Origin: Candidatus Goldiibacteriota bacterium HGW-Goldbacteria-1
GTDB taxonomy: Bacteria > Oederibacteriota > PGYV01
Direction: 5' to 3'
Length of the DNA: 64,000 bases
Assembly (NCBI GenBank): GCA_002839855.1
Contig: PGYV01000004.1
Location: forward strand, 265,988-329,987
Part shown: positions 8,794 through 17,661 of the stretch, in pieces
How the letters are laid out: each line of letters begins with the position of its first letter
Position numbering within the stretch: the stretch's first letter is position 1
Position numbers and translations under genes: made by a program
The notes under the pieces: model-generated
Seen by the model: only the letters and a program-made list of their open reading frames with translations
Database searches by the model: none
Told to the model about the DNA's origin: nothing

Positions 8794-8878
8794 GCAGCCG
8801 CGCTTTTTAAGGCGCATTGTTTAGATTTCGCTTCTGCTTAATTGCTTATAGCTTAACTCTCTCTTTTTTAGCTTAACT
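8794..8878 (+). repeat. Degenerate REP copy followed by AGC/GCTTAA octamer-type repeat
   Basis: The 5' part (8794-8828) matches the element at 42336-42370, including the tail GCATTGTTTAGATTT, but has GCAG in place of GTAG. The rest holds GCTTAATTGCTTATAGCTTA, one arm of the octamer-type repeats also seen at 51.7 and 62.7 kb. The 355-base gap 8540-8894 holds no convincing gene. Confidence 0.5.
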
Positions 8879-8894
8879 TCAGCAGAAAAAATTA

Positions 8895-9614
8895 TTATTT
8901 TAATTCAAACTTTACCATCACACCCGCTGATATCTTTACAGTCCCCGCCGATAACGTGCCGCCGCTTTCTGATTCCGCATTGACGCTGTCCATCATCGCG
9001 TTTGCCGCCATTTTTCCGGCCGCACGGAAATACTGCTGCTGCGGCTGCAGTTCTTCAATTGCAAGCGGTTTTCCTATCCTTCTGCCAAGCGCCGCGGCCA
9101 TCGCCTTTGCTTTTTCCTGTGCGGCTTTTAAAGCAAGCGCCCTTGCTTCGTCCGAGTATTTTCTTTTTTCTGAAACAACAAATTCAACGCCGTTAAGATA
9201 GTTTGACCCGGCGCCAAGTATCCCTTCTGCCACCGCCTCATATTTTTCCAGTGTGCGTAAAAGCACCGTAATATTTTTTGTCACCGTATATCCGATAAGC
9301 ACCTGTTTGCCGCTGTAATCATACCTGGGCTGAATTGATATCCTGTCCGTCTGAATGTCTTTTTCATCAACGCCGTTTAGTTTTAGGGCTTCAAATATTT
9401 TTCTTGTTTTGCCGTCATTGTCTTTTTTTGCCGCTTCTATCTCTTTACTTTCGGAATTAACCCCAAAACTGATTATCACCTGGTCCGGAACCGCCTTTAC
9501 ATCCGCCATTCCCGTCACAGTAATGTAACGCTTTCCGTTTGAATCATCCGCCCCCGCCATTGCACCACATGCCAGCAGCAGTACAGCTGCAAAACAAAAA
9601 CTTTTAATACGCAT
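8895..9614 (-). CDS. Periplasmic SIMPL-domain (DUF541) protein
   Basis: The ATG at 9614 has GGGGGAA upstream and starts a clear Sec signal peptide (Met-Arg-Ile-Lys, hydrophobic core, cleavage near Ala-Met-Ala-Gly-Ala); the longer in-frame form is rejected. The mature part has the SIMPL/DUF541 layout: an I-T-V-T-G strand, A-D-V-K-A-V-P-D-Q-V at about residue 38, repeated alternating strands and a conserved A-x-x-x-A-x-x-K-A-x-A-x-A helix near residue 165. Family members (for example E. coli YggE) are periplasmic or secreted and linked to oxidative stress; the reaction is unknown. It stands alone between a repeat-rich gap and the metY terminator. Confidence 0.82.
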   Translation of the reverse strand: MRIKSFCFAAVLLLACGAMAGADDSNGKRYITVTGMADVKAVPDQVIISFGVNSESKEIEAAKKDNDGKTRKIFEALKLNGVDEKDIQTDRISIQPRYDYSGKQVLIGYTVTKNITVLLRTLEKYEAVAEGILGAGSNYLNGVEFVVSEKRKYSDEARALALKAAQEKAKAMAAALGRRIGKPLAIEELQPQQQYFRAAGKMAANAMMDSVNAESESGGTLSAGTVKISAGVMVKFELK

Positions 9615-9730
9615 ATTTTCCCCCGGTTTAATGTATTTTAAAAACAAATATATTCTATCAGATAAAACCGTCTGTGCCAACATTCATCCGGCCATTTCAA
9701 ACCATCCCGTTTTACTATACTAAGGTCAAA

Positions 9731-9760
9731 AAAAAAGCCCCCCTTATTCAGGAGGGCTTT
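9731..9760 (-). terminator. Rho-independent terminator of the rrf2-cysK-metY operon
   Basis: The inverted repeat AAAGCCC...GGGCTTT is followed on the minus strand by a run of nine T, directly after the metY stop codon. Confidence 0.85.
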
Positions 9761-9771
9761 GTAAATATTTC

Positions 9772-11067
9772 TTATTTTTGGGACAGCTTTAACGCTTCAT
9801 CAAGCGCTTCTTTTATATCGTCAATGTGCTCAATGCCAATTGAAAGCCTGATTAAATCCGGGGTAATTCCGCCTGCCTTCTGCTGTTCTTCTGTTAACTG
9901 GGAATGTGTTGTACTTGCGCTGTGGATTATAAGGCTCTTCGCGTCGCCCACGTTTGCCACGTGCGAAAACAGCCCGATATTGTTGATAAGTTTTACCGCG
10001 GCATCGTATCCGCCTTTAATGCCGAATACCACCATTCCGCCAAAACCATTCTTTAAATATTTTTTTGCTACACTATTATCTTCATGTGAAGCAAGGCCGG
10101 GATATTTTACCCACGCCACTGCCGGATGCTTTTCAAGGAACTTTGCCGTTTCCAGCCCGTTATAACTGTGACGCTCCATCCTTAAAGCAAGCGTTTCCAC
10201 TCCCTGCAGAATCTGCCACGCGTTATCCGGTGATATCGCCGCGCCAAGATTTCGCAGAGGCGTTAAGCGGAACTTAAGCGCGTAACACAGCGGTGACAGC
10301 TCCCCTAAGTCGTGCGCCCACCTTAAACCGTGATAACTTTCATCCGGCTTGTTGAAAAGTTCAAACTTTTCATCTTTCCAGTTGAACTTTCCCGCGTCAA
10401 CCACAATGCCGCCCATTACCGTGCCATGCCCGCCTATCCATTTTGTAAGCGAATGCACCACAATATCCGCCCCGTGTTCTATTGGCTTTAAAAGCGTAGG
10501 CGGAGTGAATGTTGAATCCACTATAAGCGGCAGCTTGTGCTTTTTTGCAATCTTTGACACTTCTTCAATATCCGTAACACCAAGCGCCGGGTTGCCGATA
10601 GTTTCAACGTATATGGCGCGGGTTCTGGGATTTATCGCTTTTTCATACGCCTCAAAATCATTATGTCCGACAAACACAGTCTTTATCCCGTGCTGCGGCA
10701 AAATGTCATTTAACATCGTATACGTTCCGCCGTAAAGGTTATTGGCGGACACAATTTCATCCCCCATTTTACAGATGTTAATCAGCGCGTAATGTATTGC
10801 GGATGTGCCTGTCGCGGTTGCAATAGCCGCCACACCGCCTTCAAGCGCGGCAATCCTCTGCTCCAAAACATCAGTAGTGGGGTTCATTAACCTTGTGTAA
10901 ATATTTCCAAGCTGGCGAAGCGCGAATAAATCCGCCCCCCTTGCCGTTGTGCCAAGGTCATAAGCCGTGGTTCTGTAAACAGGCACCGCCCTTGACTTTG
11001 TGTCGCTGTCGGGTTTGTGCCCTGCGTGAAGCGCCTTTGTTTCTGCCCTGTAATTTTTTTCTGCCAT
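9772..11067 (-). CDS. metY: O-acetylhomoserine sulfhydrylase (PLP-dependent)
   Basis: The 431-residue protein is full length for the Cys/Met-metabolism PLP family. The PLP Lys is K209 in the block S-L-T-K-W-I-G-G-H-G, and the W/R-rich segment after it with F-x-P-x-x-x-W-x-x-x-L-G-A-like insertions is typical of MetY rather than of cystathionine lyases. It makes homocysteine from O-acetylhomoserine and sulfide in the cytoplasm. It is the last gene of an operon behind rrf2 and cysK, so both sulfide-fixing routes are under one regulator. Some family members use O-succinylhomoserine; that cannot be excluded. Confidence 0.9.
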   Translation of the reverse strand: MAEKNYRAETKALHAGHKPDSDTKSRAVPVYRTTAYDLGTTARGADLFALRQLGNIYTRLMNPTTDVLEQRIAALEGGVAAIATATGTSAIHYALINICKMGDEIVSANNLYGGTYTMLNDILPQHGIKTVFVGHNDFEAYEKAINPRTRAIYVETIGNPALGVTDIEEVSKIAKKHKLPLIVDSTFTPPTLLKPIEHGADIVVHSLTKWIGGHGTVMGGIVVDAGKFNWKDEKFELFNKPDESYHGLRWAHDLGELSPLCYALKFRLTPLRNLGAAISPDNAWQILQGVETLALRMERHSYNGLETAKFLEKHPAVAWVKYPGLASHEDNSVAKKYLKNGFGGMVVFGIKGGYDAAVKLINNIGLFSHVANVGDAKSLIIHSASTTHSQLTEEQQKAGGITPDLIRLSIGIEHIDDIKEALDEALKLSQK

Positions 11068-11162
11068 TATTTTTCTCCTTATTTTTTTGTTTTGTTTTTA
11101 TGACACCTCTTAAAAATTTCAACTACTTACACATTCGCCTCATATTTACCCTCCCTGTTAAT

Positions 11163-12086
11163 TTATTCTTCAAAAAGCCAGGTGCTTAAATACCGCTCTC
11201 CTGTGTCGCACATTACTGTCACTATCAGTTTGCCTTTATTTTCCGGCAGTTTTGCCAGTTCAAGCGCGCAGTGCAGGTTCGCGCCCGCGGAAATACCTAT
11301 CAATAACCCTTCCTCTTTTGCGGCCCGGCGCGCCGCCATACCAGCGTCTTCTTCTTTTACTTTCATAATGCTGTCAATTACCTTTAAGTTTACAACTTCA
11401 GGAATAAAGTTTGCCCCTATCCCCTGAATCTTATGCGGCCCGGGTGCTTCGCCTGACAGCACTGCGGACTTTTCCGGTTCAACAGCCACCACTTTTATTT
11501 TTTTGTTTTTAGATTTTAAATACCCGCCGGCGCCGCTGACCGTACCGCCTGTCCCGACCGCCGCTACAAATATATCCACTTTACCGTCTGTGTCTTTCCA
11601 TATTTCAGGGCCTGTTGTCTTTTTATGAATTTCCGGATTAGCCGGATTTTTAAACTGCTGCGGTATAAAACTGCCGGCAGTTTTGGATGCAAGTTCTTCC
11701 GCCGCGTCCACCGCGCCTTTCATCCCTTTTGCACCTTCTGTTAAAACAAGTTCCGCGCCAAGGGCTTTTAACAGTTTTCTTCTTTCCACGCTCATTGTTT
11801 CCGGCATTGTCAGTATAAGTTTGTATCCCTTTACGGCGCAGACATACGCAAGCGCGATGCCTGTGTTTCCCGATGTGGGTTCTATTATTACAGATCCCTT
11901 TTTTATCCGCCCTGCTTTCTCCGCATCCTCTATCATTGACAGGCCTATCCTATCCTTTACGCTGGACAGCGGGTTAAAGAATTCCAGTTTTACCGCCACC
12001 TTTGCGTAACCTCCCTCATTCATTTTATTGATGTATACAAGGGGGGTGTTGCCTATCAGTTTTGTAATATCGGCTGCTATCTTCAT
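11163..12086 (-). CDS. cysK: Cysteine synthase (O-acetylserine sulfhydrylase)
   Basis: The 307-residue protein has the PLP Lys at K44 (S-S-V-K-D-R), the substrate loop T-S-G-N-T-G at about residue 70, and the phosphate-binding G-T-G-G-T loop near residue 177. It condenses O-acetylserine with sulfide to give cysteine. It lies between the Rrf2 regulator (17 bases upstream) and metY (95 bases downstream). The start has AGGAGG. The length and motifs fit CysK; the closely related CysM cannot be excluded without a tree. Confidence 0.92.
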   Translation of the reverse strand: MKIAADITKLIGNTPLVYINKMNEGGYAKVAVKLEFFNPLSSVKDRIGLSMIEDAEKAGRIKKGSVIIEPTSGNTGIALAYVCAVKGYKLILTMPETMSVERRKLLKALGAELVLTEGAKGMKGAVDAAEELASKTAGSFIPQQFKNPANPEIHKKTTGPEIWKDTDGKVDIFVAAVGTGGTVSGAGGYLKSKNKKIKVVAVEPEKSAVLSGEAPGPHKIQGIGANFIPEVVNLKVIDSIMKVKEEDAGMAARRAAKEEGLLIGISAGANLHCALELAKLPENKGKLIVTVMCDTGERYLSTWLFEE

Positions 12087-12103
12087 TATGTCCTCCTGTT
12101 AAA

Positions 12104-12547
12104 TCAGATGTAGTATGTTCCTTCGTTTTCTTTATTCAGCGTTTTATAGTCATTTACAAGGTCTTCAAGTGTCGTGCCTTCAAGTATCTTTGCTGTCTGC
12201 GCTTCCAATTTGCACCACAGGCTGCGCGCCGGACATCGCCTGCTTTTCGCGCACAATGCGGCGTCATTTACACATTCAACCATTGCGCTGTTACCTTCAA
12301 GTGAATTCATTACCTGCAGCATATTTATCTTTGAAGGTTCTTTTGCCAGTTCATAACCGCCTTTAGCGCCGCGGTGCGATGTAATTATACCCGCGCTTTT
12401 AAGCTGAAGCACTATCTTGCTTAAATATTTTTCGGATATATCCTGCTTTGCGGCTATTGCATTTAACAGCTGCGGCCCTTTGCCGTAATTATACGCAAGT
12501 TCAAACAAAAGCCTTGTGCCGTATCTTGTCCTTGTTGAAAGTTTCAT
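12104..12547 (-). CDS. Rrf2-family regulator, CymR/IscR-like
   Basis: The 147-residue protein has the Rrf2 layout: an N-terminal winged helix with L-S-T-R-T-R-Y-G-T-R, a recognition region near I-S-E-K-Y-L-S-K-I and the wing H-R-G-A-K-G-G-Y-E-L-A. Three cysteines in the central loop (pattern C-x6-C-x5-C, near residues 92-105) resemble the Fe-S ligand set of IscR, with a fourth one later. Because it leads the cysK-metY operon, a CymR-like control of sulfur supply is the best guess. It has a consensus promoter with a dyad overlapping the start region, suggesting autoregulation. Confidence 0.85.
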   Translation of the reverse strand: MKLSTRTRYGTRLLFELAYNYGKGPQLLNAIAAKQDISEKYLSKIVLQLKSAGIITSHRGAKGGYELAKEPSKINMLQVMNSLEGNSAMVECVNDAALCAKSRRCPARSLWCKLEAQTAKILEGTTLEDLVNDYKTLNKENEGTYYI

Positions 12548-12566
12548 CCTGCTCTCCTGTCAATCT

Positions 12567-12590
12567 CTACCATTTAGGTCTTGATAGTAG
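12567..12590 (-). promoter_or_regulatory. Dyad operator upstream of rrf2-cysK-metY
   Basis: The imperfect inverted repeat CTACTAT...ATGGTAG lies just downstream of the -10 box and upstream of the Rrf2 gene start, where a repressor would block transcription. The inferred binder is the Rrf2 protein encoded next to it. Confidence 0.45.
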
Positions 12591-12592
12591 TA

Positions 12593-12620
12593 ATTATATT
12601 CAAAAAATTTGAATTGTCAA
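12593..12620 (-). promoter_or_regulatory. Consensus sigma-70 promoter of rrf2-cysK-metY
   Basis: TTGACA and TATAAT match the consensus perfectly, with a 16-base spacer. The spacer region holds an inverted repeat ATTCAAA-TTT-TTTGAAT that may be another protein-binding site. Confidence 0.8.
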
Positions 12621-12629
12621 CTGTTTTTA

Positions 12630-13205
12630 TTATTTATTTAAAAGTTTGTTTTTCAGCGCTTCCCTTGCGCGGAAGATAAGCGATTCCACCGAGGATACGG
12701 ACACGGACAATATCTGCGCTATCTCCTTATAGGACTTATCCTCATATACCAGCAGCACCATTGCCATCCTTTGATTTTCAGGAAGAGACAGCAATGCTGT
12801 GTTTACATTTTCTTCGGCCTGGTTTTTTTCCGCGCGCAGGTCAGCGGAAACAGATGCTGTATCGGCGATATCACTTAAGTCTTTCGCGTGTTCGCCTGTG
12901 CTTTCTTCATAAATACTTTTTGCCCCAAGCCCGGCATCTGTCTTTTTTTTCCTTATAAAATCAATGGCGGTATTTGAAGTTATCCTGTACAGCCAGGTGG
13001 TAAATTTTGCCGAAGGGGAATAATTGCCTGCGCCTTTATAAACTTTAATAAAGACCTCCTGGGCAATATCTTCAGCTTCCTGCCTGCCGCGGACAAGCCT
13101 GTACGCATAATTAAGAACCGCCTGCTGATACTTATCAAGCAGTTCATTAAACGCGTTCTTATCCCCCTGTTTAACCCTTTGCATTAAATTATGGTCTTCC
13201 ATCAT
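12630..13205 (-). CDS. RpoE-type ECF sigma factor
   Basis: The 191-residue protein has sigma region 2 (A-E-D-I-A-Q-E-V-F near residue 45 and T-W-L-Y-R-I near residue 69) and region 4 (S-L-P-E-N-Q-R, then Y-K-E-I-A-Q-I-L-S-V-S-V-S-S-V-E-S, about residues 143-180). It directs RNA polymerase to stress-type promoters. No anti-sigma gene is adjacent: the neighbours are the rrf2 operon and the CoA-disulfide reductase fusion. The linker of about 45 residues between the regions is a little long and acidic. The start could be either of two consecutive ATG codons. Confidence 0.88.
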   Translation of the reverse strand: MMEDHNLMQRVKQGDKNAFNELLDKYQQAVLNYAYRLVRGRQEAEDIAQEVFIKVYKGAGNYSPSAKFTTWLYRITSNTAIDFIRKKKTDAGLGAKSIYEESTGEHAKDLSDIADTASVSADLRAEKNQAEENVNTALLSLPENQRMAMVLLVYEDKSYKEIAQILSVSVSSVESLIFRAREALKNKLLNK

Positions 13206-13272
13206 AACCGCCTTTAACGTTACAGAGACACTTCCCTTTTTCCCACGGCTCTGCGCTTACATCTGTATATTG

Positions 13273-15729
13273 TTAAATGAACAGTGTGGCGTCTGACCCG
13301 TCGGACGATTCCAGCATTGAGGCTACTCCGCCAATTTCCACTCCGTCAATTAATTCTTCCTTTTTTATTCCCATAAGATCCATTGTCATCTGGCACGCCA
13401 CAATTTTAGCGCCGCTTTCTATCGCGGATTTAATAAGTTCTTCAACGCTGCTTATGTTATGTTTTTTCATGATGCCCCTGATCATAACAGGCCCCATGCC
13501 CGCCATGTTCATCTTTGAAAGCGATAATTTTTTGCTGCCGCGCGGAAGCATAAAACCAAAAGCTTTTTCAATAATGTTTTTCTTTAAGCCCTTTGGCTCT
13601 TTTGATTTTTTAAGGGCATTTAAACCCCAGAACGTAAAGAACATGGTCATTTTGCGCCCCATGGAAAGCGCGCCGTTGGCAATAATAAATGAAGCAATTA
13701 TTTTATCCATATCGCCGGAAAACACTATCATTGTTTTATCGTGGGATGACGTCATATTTGTTTTAACCTCCGTTTTTTCGCCCGATTTTTCTATAACGGC
13801 GCTTATCACTCCCTTATCTGATTCAAGCGAAAATATTTTGTTGCCCGTGGAACGTGCCCAAGCGCCCACGTCATTATAAAAACCCGGGTCTGTCGCTTTT
13901 ATTTCAAGCCTGTCGCCGGGCCTTATGGCGTCAATTTCTGTTTTAAGCCTCATAATAGGGCCGGGGCACTGCAGACCGCACGCGTTAACAGAAATTATTC
14001 TGGACGGTATTGCTTCCTCACGCCTGTCCTGCGCTTTTGCGGAGCCCATTTCCTGTTTTTCATCAAATATATTTTCGTTGCCCTGTTTGCCGGTTATGGC
14101 GGAATATGTAATGTATCCGCCGGAGACATTATAGACATTGTTAAAACCGTTCTGAACCATTATCCTGCACGCAAGATAACCCCTTAACCCCACCCTGCAG
14201 TAAACCGCCACTTTTTTATCTTTTGGAACGTCTTTCAGCCGTTTTCTTAATTCATTAAGCGGGATATGCACGGCATTGGGTATCATGCCCAGGTCTGTTT
14301 CTTCTTTTTCCCTCACGTCAAGTATATACCAGCTGCTGTTGTTATTAATAAGTTCCGCACAGGTGGTCTGCCTTACCCTTCCTTTAATAATATTTTCCGC
14401 GACAAAACCCGCCATATTAATGGGGTCCTTTGCCGAAGAAAAAGGCGGCGCATAGCAGTGTTCAAAATTAAGCAGGTCTTCAACGGTCCCGTTTTTCTGT
14501 ATGAAAGCCGCTGCCACATCAATCCTTTTTTCAACCCCTTCATAACCCACTGCCTGAACACCCAATATTTTACCGTCAGACGGCGAGAACATCATCTTTA
14601 AAGACATCTGCGTGCCGCCCGGATAATAGCCGGCGTGATTATTGGGGTGTATCACAACGCTTTCATAATGGATTTTATCGGCGTCAAGCGCCCTGGAATT
14701 TAATCCGGTAGAAGCGGAAGTCATATCAAATACTTTAATGACGCCGGTGCCGATGGTGCCCCTGTACTTTATTTTATTGCCCTCTAACAAATTCTCCGCG
14801 ACAAGCCTTCCCTGTTTGTTAGCCGGCCCCGCAAGCGCTATTGCCGCTTTTTTTCCGGAAACGGGATTTACAGTTTCAATGGCGTCGCCCACCGCGTAAA
14901 TATCAGGGTCAGATGTCTGCATGTATTCGTTGACCGCAATTCCCCTTGCGCCGATTTCAAGGCCTGCCTGTTTGGCAAGCGTAACATCCGGTTTTACACC
15001 TATAGAGAACATCACAAAATCAGATTCAATCTCTTTGCCGCTGTTTAATGTTGTCTTTATTTTGTTATGCGCTTCGGCAAATGCCTTTACCCCGTCATTA
15101 AGGTATAGTTCAATACCTTTCTGCTGTATATGCTGATGAAGCATGGCTGCAAGTTCAAAATCAATTAAACCCATCACCTGCGGCAGCGCTTCCACTATTG
15201 TCACAAACATGCCCTTGTGCTTTAAATTCTCCGCTATTTCCAGCCCTATGTAGCCGCCGCCCACTACAACAACTTTTTTTGGATTATTATCCCTTATGTA
15301 ATTGTATATCTTATCCGTGTCTTCCATATTGCGAAGGGTGAATATTTTTTTACTGTCTATGCCGGGAATAGGCGGCTTAACCGGTTCCGCGCCCGGGGAT
15401 AAAAGCAGTTTGTCATATTTTTCAGCGTATTCATTGCCGGTCTTTAAATCTTTTACCCTTACTTCTTTTGCCTTTGTATCAAGAGACAGCACTTCAGAAT
15501 TAACGCGAACGTTGACGTTAAACCTGTCTTTGAATGATTCCGGTGTCTGTAAAAGCAGGTTCTGCCTTTCGGTAATCTCCCCGCCTATATAATAAGGAAG
15601 CCCGCAATTGGCAAATGACACATAGCCGCCTTTTTCAAATACGGTAATTTCCGCTGTCTCTGACAGCCTTCTTAACCTTGCGGCCGCTGACATGCCGCCT
15701 GCCACTCCGCCTACAATAACAATTTTCAT
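13273..15729 (-). CDS. CoA-disulfide reductase-rhodanese-TusA-DsrE fusion protein
   Basis: One 818-residue chain carries four sulfur-handling modules. Residues 1-440 are a pyridine-nucleotide-disulfide oxidoreductase with FAD motif G-G-V-A-G-G near residue 7, active Cys42 (N-C-G-L-P-Y) and an NAD site near residue 157. About 455-550 is a rhodanese domain with Cys511 in C-R-V-G-L-R-G. About 580-655 is a TusA domain with Cys588 in C-P-G-P. About 665-818 is a DsrE/F-like domain with Cys779. Known relatives reduce CoA persulfide/disulfide or polysulfide and pass sulfur along. The start overlaps the ArsR gene stop by 4 bases, so the regulator and enzyme are coupled. All four thiols are present. 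Confidence 0.9.
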   Translation of the reverse strand: MKIVIVGGVAGGMSAAARLRRLSETAEITVFEKGGYVSFANCGLPYYIGGEITERQNLLLQTPESFKDRFNVNVRVNSEVLSLDTKAKEVRVKDLKTGNEYAEKYDKLLLSPGAEPVKPPIPGIDSKKIFTLRNMEDTDKIYNYIRDNNPKKVVVVGGGYIGLEIAENLKHKGMFVTIVEALPQVMGLIDFELAAMLHQHIQQKGIELYLNDGVKAFAEAHNKIKTTLNSGKEIESDFVMFSIGVKPDVTLAKQAGLEIGARGIAVNEYMQTSDPDIYAVGDAIETVNPVSGKKAAIALAGPANKQGRLVAENLLEGNKIKYRGTIGTGVIKVFDMTSASTGLNSRALDADKIHYESVVIHPNNHAGYYPGGTQMSLKMMFSPSDGKILGVQAVGYEGVEKRIDVAAAFIQKNGTVEDLLNFEHCYAPPFSSAKDPINMAGFVAENIIKGRVRQTTCAELINNNSSWYILDVREKEETDLGMIPNAVHIPLNELRKRLKDVPKDKKVAVYCRVGLRGYLACRIMVQNGFNNVYNVSGGYITYSAITGKQGNENIFDEKQEMGSAKAQDRREEAIPSRIISVNACGLQCPGPIMRLKTEIDAIRPGDRLEIKATDPGFYNDVGAWARSTGNKIFSLESDKGVISAVIEKSGEKTEVKTNMTSSHDKTMIVFSGDMDKIIASFIIANGALSMGRKMTMFFTFWGLNALKKSKEPKGLKKNIIEKAFGFMLPRGSKKLSLSKMNMAGMGPVMIRGIMKKHNISSVEELIKSAIESGAKIVACQMTMDLMGIKKEELIDGVEIGGVASMLESSDGSDATLFI

Positions 15730-16070
15730 AATTTTGCCCTCCCTAACTTATTTTTAATGCCTTTTTCATAAATATTTTTCTTGCGCCCAAGGGCAGACAT
15801 CATAATTTCCGCCATCATGGAACATACCTTTGGAATTCTGGGGTCGGATATGCTGTAAAAGACATTCTGCCCCTGTTTTCTGGAAACCACAATCCCCTTG
15901 CTTAAAAGCAAAGACATGTGCTGGGAAAGGTTTGCCTTGCCCAGCCCGGTTGCCTTTATTATCTGCGACGCGTTAAGTTCTTCATCGCACAATAATTTTA
16001 TGATGTTAAGCCTGTGCGGGTTGGAAAATGTCTTACAGATATCTGACTGGGCTTTTATTAAGTCTTCCAT
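15726..16070 (-). CDS. ArsR-family HTH regulator
   Basis: The 114-residue protein begins with D-I-C-K-T-F-S-N-P-H-R-L-N-I-I-K-L-L, the usual first helix of ArsR proteins, followed by the recognition helix in G-L-G-K-A-N-L-S-Q-H-M and a wing R-K-Q-G-Q-N-V-F-Y. Two cysteines (one in the first helix, one after the wing near residue 82) could sense thiols or persulfide, which would match the downstream target; this is inference. It is the first gene of the operon, starts after GGAGG, and its stop overlaps the start of the sulfur fusion gene. Confidence 0.87.
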   Translation of the reverse strand: MEDLIKAQSDICKTFSNPHRLNIIKLLCDEELNASQIIKATGLGKANLSQHMSLLLSKGIVVSRKQGQNVFYSISDPRIPKVCSMMAEIMMSALGRKKNIYEKGIKNKLGRAKL

Positions 16071-16126
16071 AACACCTCCGTTAAACAGTTAATTGGATGT
16101 AGTTCACTAATTTATTAACTATTTAA

Positions 16127-16155
16127 CTTATATCAGATGTCCTGATTATTGTCAA
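16127..16155 (-). promoter_or_regulatory. Sigma-70 promoter of the arsR-CoADR operon
   Basis: TTGACA and TATAAG are 17 bases apart. A short dyad (ATCAG-N5-CTGAT) sits in the spacer, and an A+T-rich dyad (TAGTT...AACTA) lies downstream of the -10 box, both candidates for ArsR binding. Confidence 0.7.
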
Positions 16156-16167
16156 GCCCTCCGTTCC

Positions 16168-16482
16168 CTAATCATTACCCTTAATCATCACAAGCATCAT
16201 TTTGAACTGTTCCAGCGCTTTTAACGCATGCGGTTCATTTGCCGGCATAATTAGGGATTCCCCTGCGTTAAGAATGTGAGGTTCGCCGCTGATTTTAATT
16301 TCTGCTTTGCCTTCCGTCACATTAACCAGCGCGTCAAAAGGCGCGGTGTGTTCAGACAGCCCCTGCCCCTTGTCAAAAGCAAAAAGGGTTACAGTTCCGC
16401 TTTTTTTGTTGATTAACGTCTTAGAGACAACCGCCCCGTCGCCGTACTTTACCGAAACGTTCACGTCAAATTTTTCAGCCAT
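16168..16482 (-). CDS. Small cupin-domain protein
   Basis: The 104-residue product is a single cupin barrel. The first cupin motif is reduced (G-L-S-E-H-T-A-P-F-D-A-L-V-N-V-T-E-G, one His retained) and the second is M-P-A-N-E-P-H-A-L-K with a His. Such small cupins bind a metal and often act as sensors or isomerases; no substrate is evident. The ATG at 16482 has an AGGAGG site. It lies 16 bases after the D-lactate dehydrogenase gene and is likely co-transcribed with it. Confidence 0.8.
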   Translation of the reverse strand: MAEKFDVNVSVKYGDGAVVSKTLINKKSGTVTLFAFDKGQGLSEHTAPFDALVNVTEGKAEIKISGEPHILNAGESLIMPANEPHALKALEQFKMMLVMIKGND

Positions 16483-16498
16483 AACATCCTCCTGTTTT

Positions 16499-17545
16499 TT
16501 AAAAACAGATATTTTTTTTCTTCTTTACGCACGGTTTATTGCACTGATAGCATATTTCATTTGTAAGGGTGTGCTTTTCAAAATACTCCTTTATATTGCC
16601 AAGCGTGGTGTCCGCAATGTTTTCTACCGCCTCTTTTGTGAAAAACGCCTGGTGCGAAGTGATAATAACATTGGGAAAAGTAAGCAGGCGCGCCAGCACG
16701 TCATCGCTTAACACCCTGCCGGAAAAATCTTCAAAGAAATACTTGTCTTCCTCTTCATACACGTCAAGCCCTGCGTACCCTATCCTGCCGCTTTTTAACC
16801 CGTTGATAAGGGCTTTGGCGTCTATAAGGCTTCCGCGGCCGGTATTTATTACCATCACGCCCTTTTTCATCTTCTTGATGCTCTGCGTGTTTATCATGTG
16901 AAACGTGTCTTTGTTTAACGGGCAGTGAAGCGTGATGATATCCGCTTCTTTATAGATTCTGCTTAAAGGCGCGTACTCTATTTTATTATCAACGGCGTAC
17001 TTTTTATCAGGAAACGCGTCATAGGCAAGCACCTTTACACCGAAACCTTTAAGGATATTTATCATCTCCCTGCCTATTTTACCCGTCCCTATTACGGCCG
17101 CTGTCTTGCCCTTCATGTCAAATCCTAAAAGCCCGTTTATGGAAAATTTGCCATCGCGCGTCCTAAAGTATGCTTTATGCACTTTTCTGTTAAGGGTCAT
17201 CATAAGGGCTGCCGCGTGTTCCGCAACAGCATTAGGCGAATATGCCGGAACCCTTGCCACATGCAGGGTATTAAAAGCGCCTTTTAAATCCACATTGTTA
17301 TAACCCGCGCACCTTAGAGCGATTAATTTTACACCCTGCTTTTTAAGTTCTGTGATGACCGGAGCGTCAATGGTGTCATTGACAAACGCACATACAACAT
17401 CCGCACCGCCTGCCATAAAAGCGGTCTCTTTATTCAGGTGGGGCGGAAGATACTTGATTGTGTAGCCGTATTTTTTGTTCACGTGGTCAAAATTTGCAAT
17501 GTCATAGGGCTTTGCGTCAAAGAATGCCAATTTTATCTTTTTCAT
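16499..17545 (-). CDS. D-2-hydroxyacid dehydrogenase, D-lactate dehydrogenase type
   Basis: The 348-residue protein has the NAD motif G-T-G-K-I-G near residue 153 and the catalytic Arg (T-G-R-G-S near 236), Glu (D-V-Y-E-E-E near 265) and His (S-H-Q-A-F-F near 297) of the family. The Y-N-N-V-D-L block and D-V-Y-E-E-E-D-K-Y-F-F-E pattern fit LdhA-type D-lactate dehydrogenases that reduce pyruvate with NADH in fermentation. The C terminus has an extra Cys cluster (C-Y-Q-C, then C, then C) that is not needed for catalysis. A terminator and a likely small RNA lie upstream; a TATAAT at 17570-17575 may be its own -10 box. Confidence 0.88.
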   Translation of the reverse strand: MKKIKLAFFDAKPYDIANFDHVNKKYGYTIKYLPPHLNKETAFMAGGADVVCAFVNDTIDAPVITELKKQGVKLIALRCAGYNNVDLKGAFNTLHVARVPAYSPNAVAEHAAALMMTLNRKVHKAYFRTRDGKFSINGLLGFDMKGKTAAVIGTGKIGREMINILKGFGVKVLAYDAFPDKKYAVDNKIEYAPLSRIYKEADIITLHCPLNKDTFHMINTQSIKKMKKGVMVINTGRGSLIDAKALINGLKSGRIGYAGLDVYEEEDKYFFEDFSGRVLSDDVLARLLTFPNVIITSHQAFFTKEAVENIADTTLGNIKEYFEKHTLTNEICYQCNKPCVKKKKNICF

Positions 17546-17633
17546 ATACTACCCTCCTTATTTATCAGTATTATATCATATTGCCATCCTGCTTCACCTT
17601 GAATATTACTAATTTAGTGATATATCAGCTGTT

Positions 17634-17661
17634 AAAAAAAGCCGTTTTCACGGCTTTTTAT
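17634..17661 (-). terminator. Rho-independent terminator
   Basis: The hairpin AAAAGCCGT...ACGGCTTTT is followed on the minus strand by seven T. It lies between an upstream promoter (17.8 kb) and the D-lactate dehydrogenase start, so it ends a short transcript or acts as an attenuator. Confidence 0.8.
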
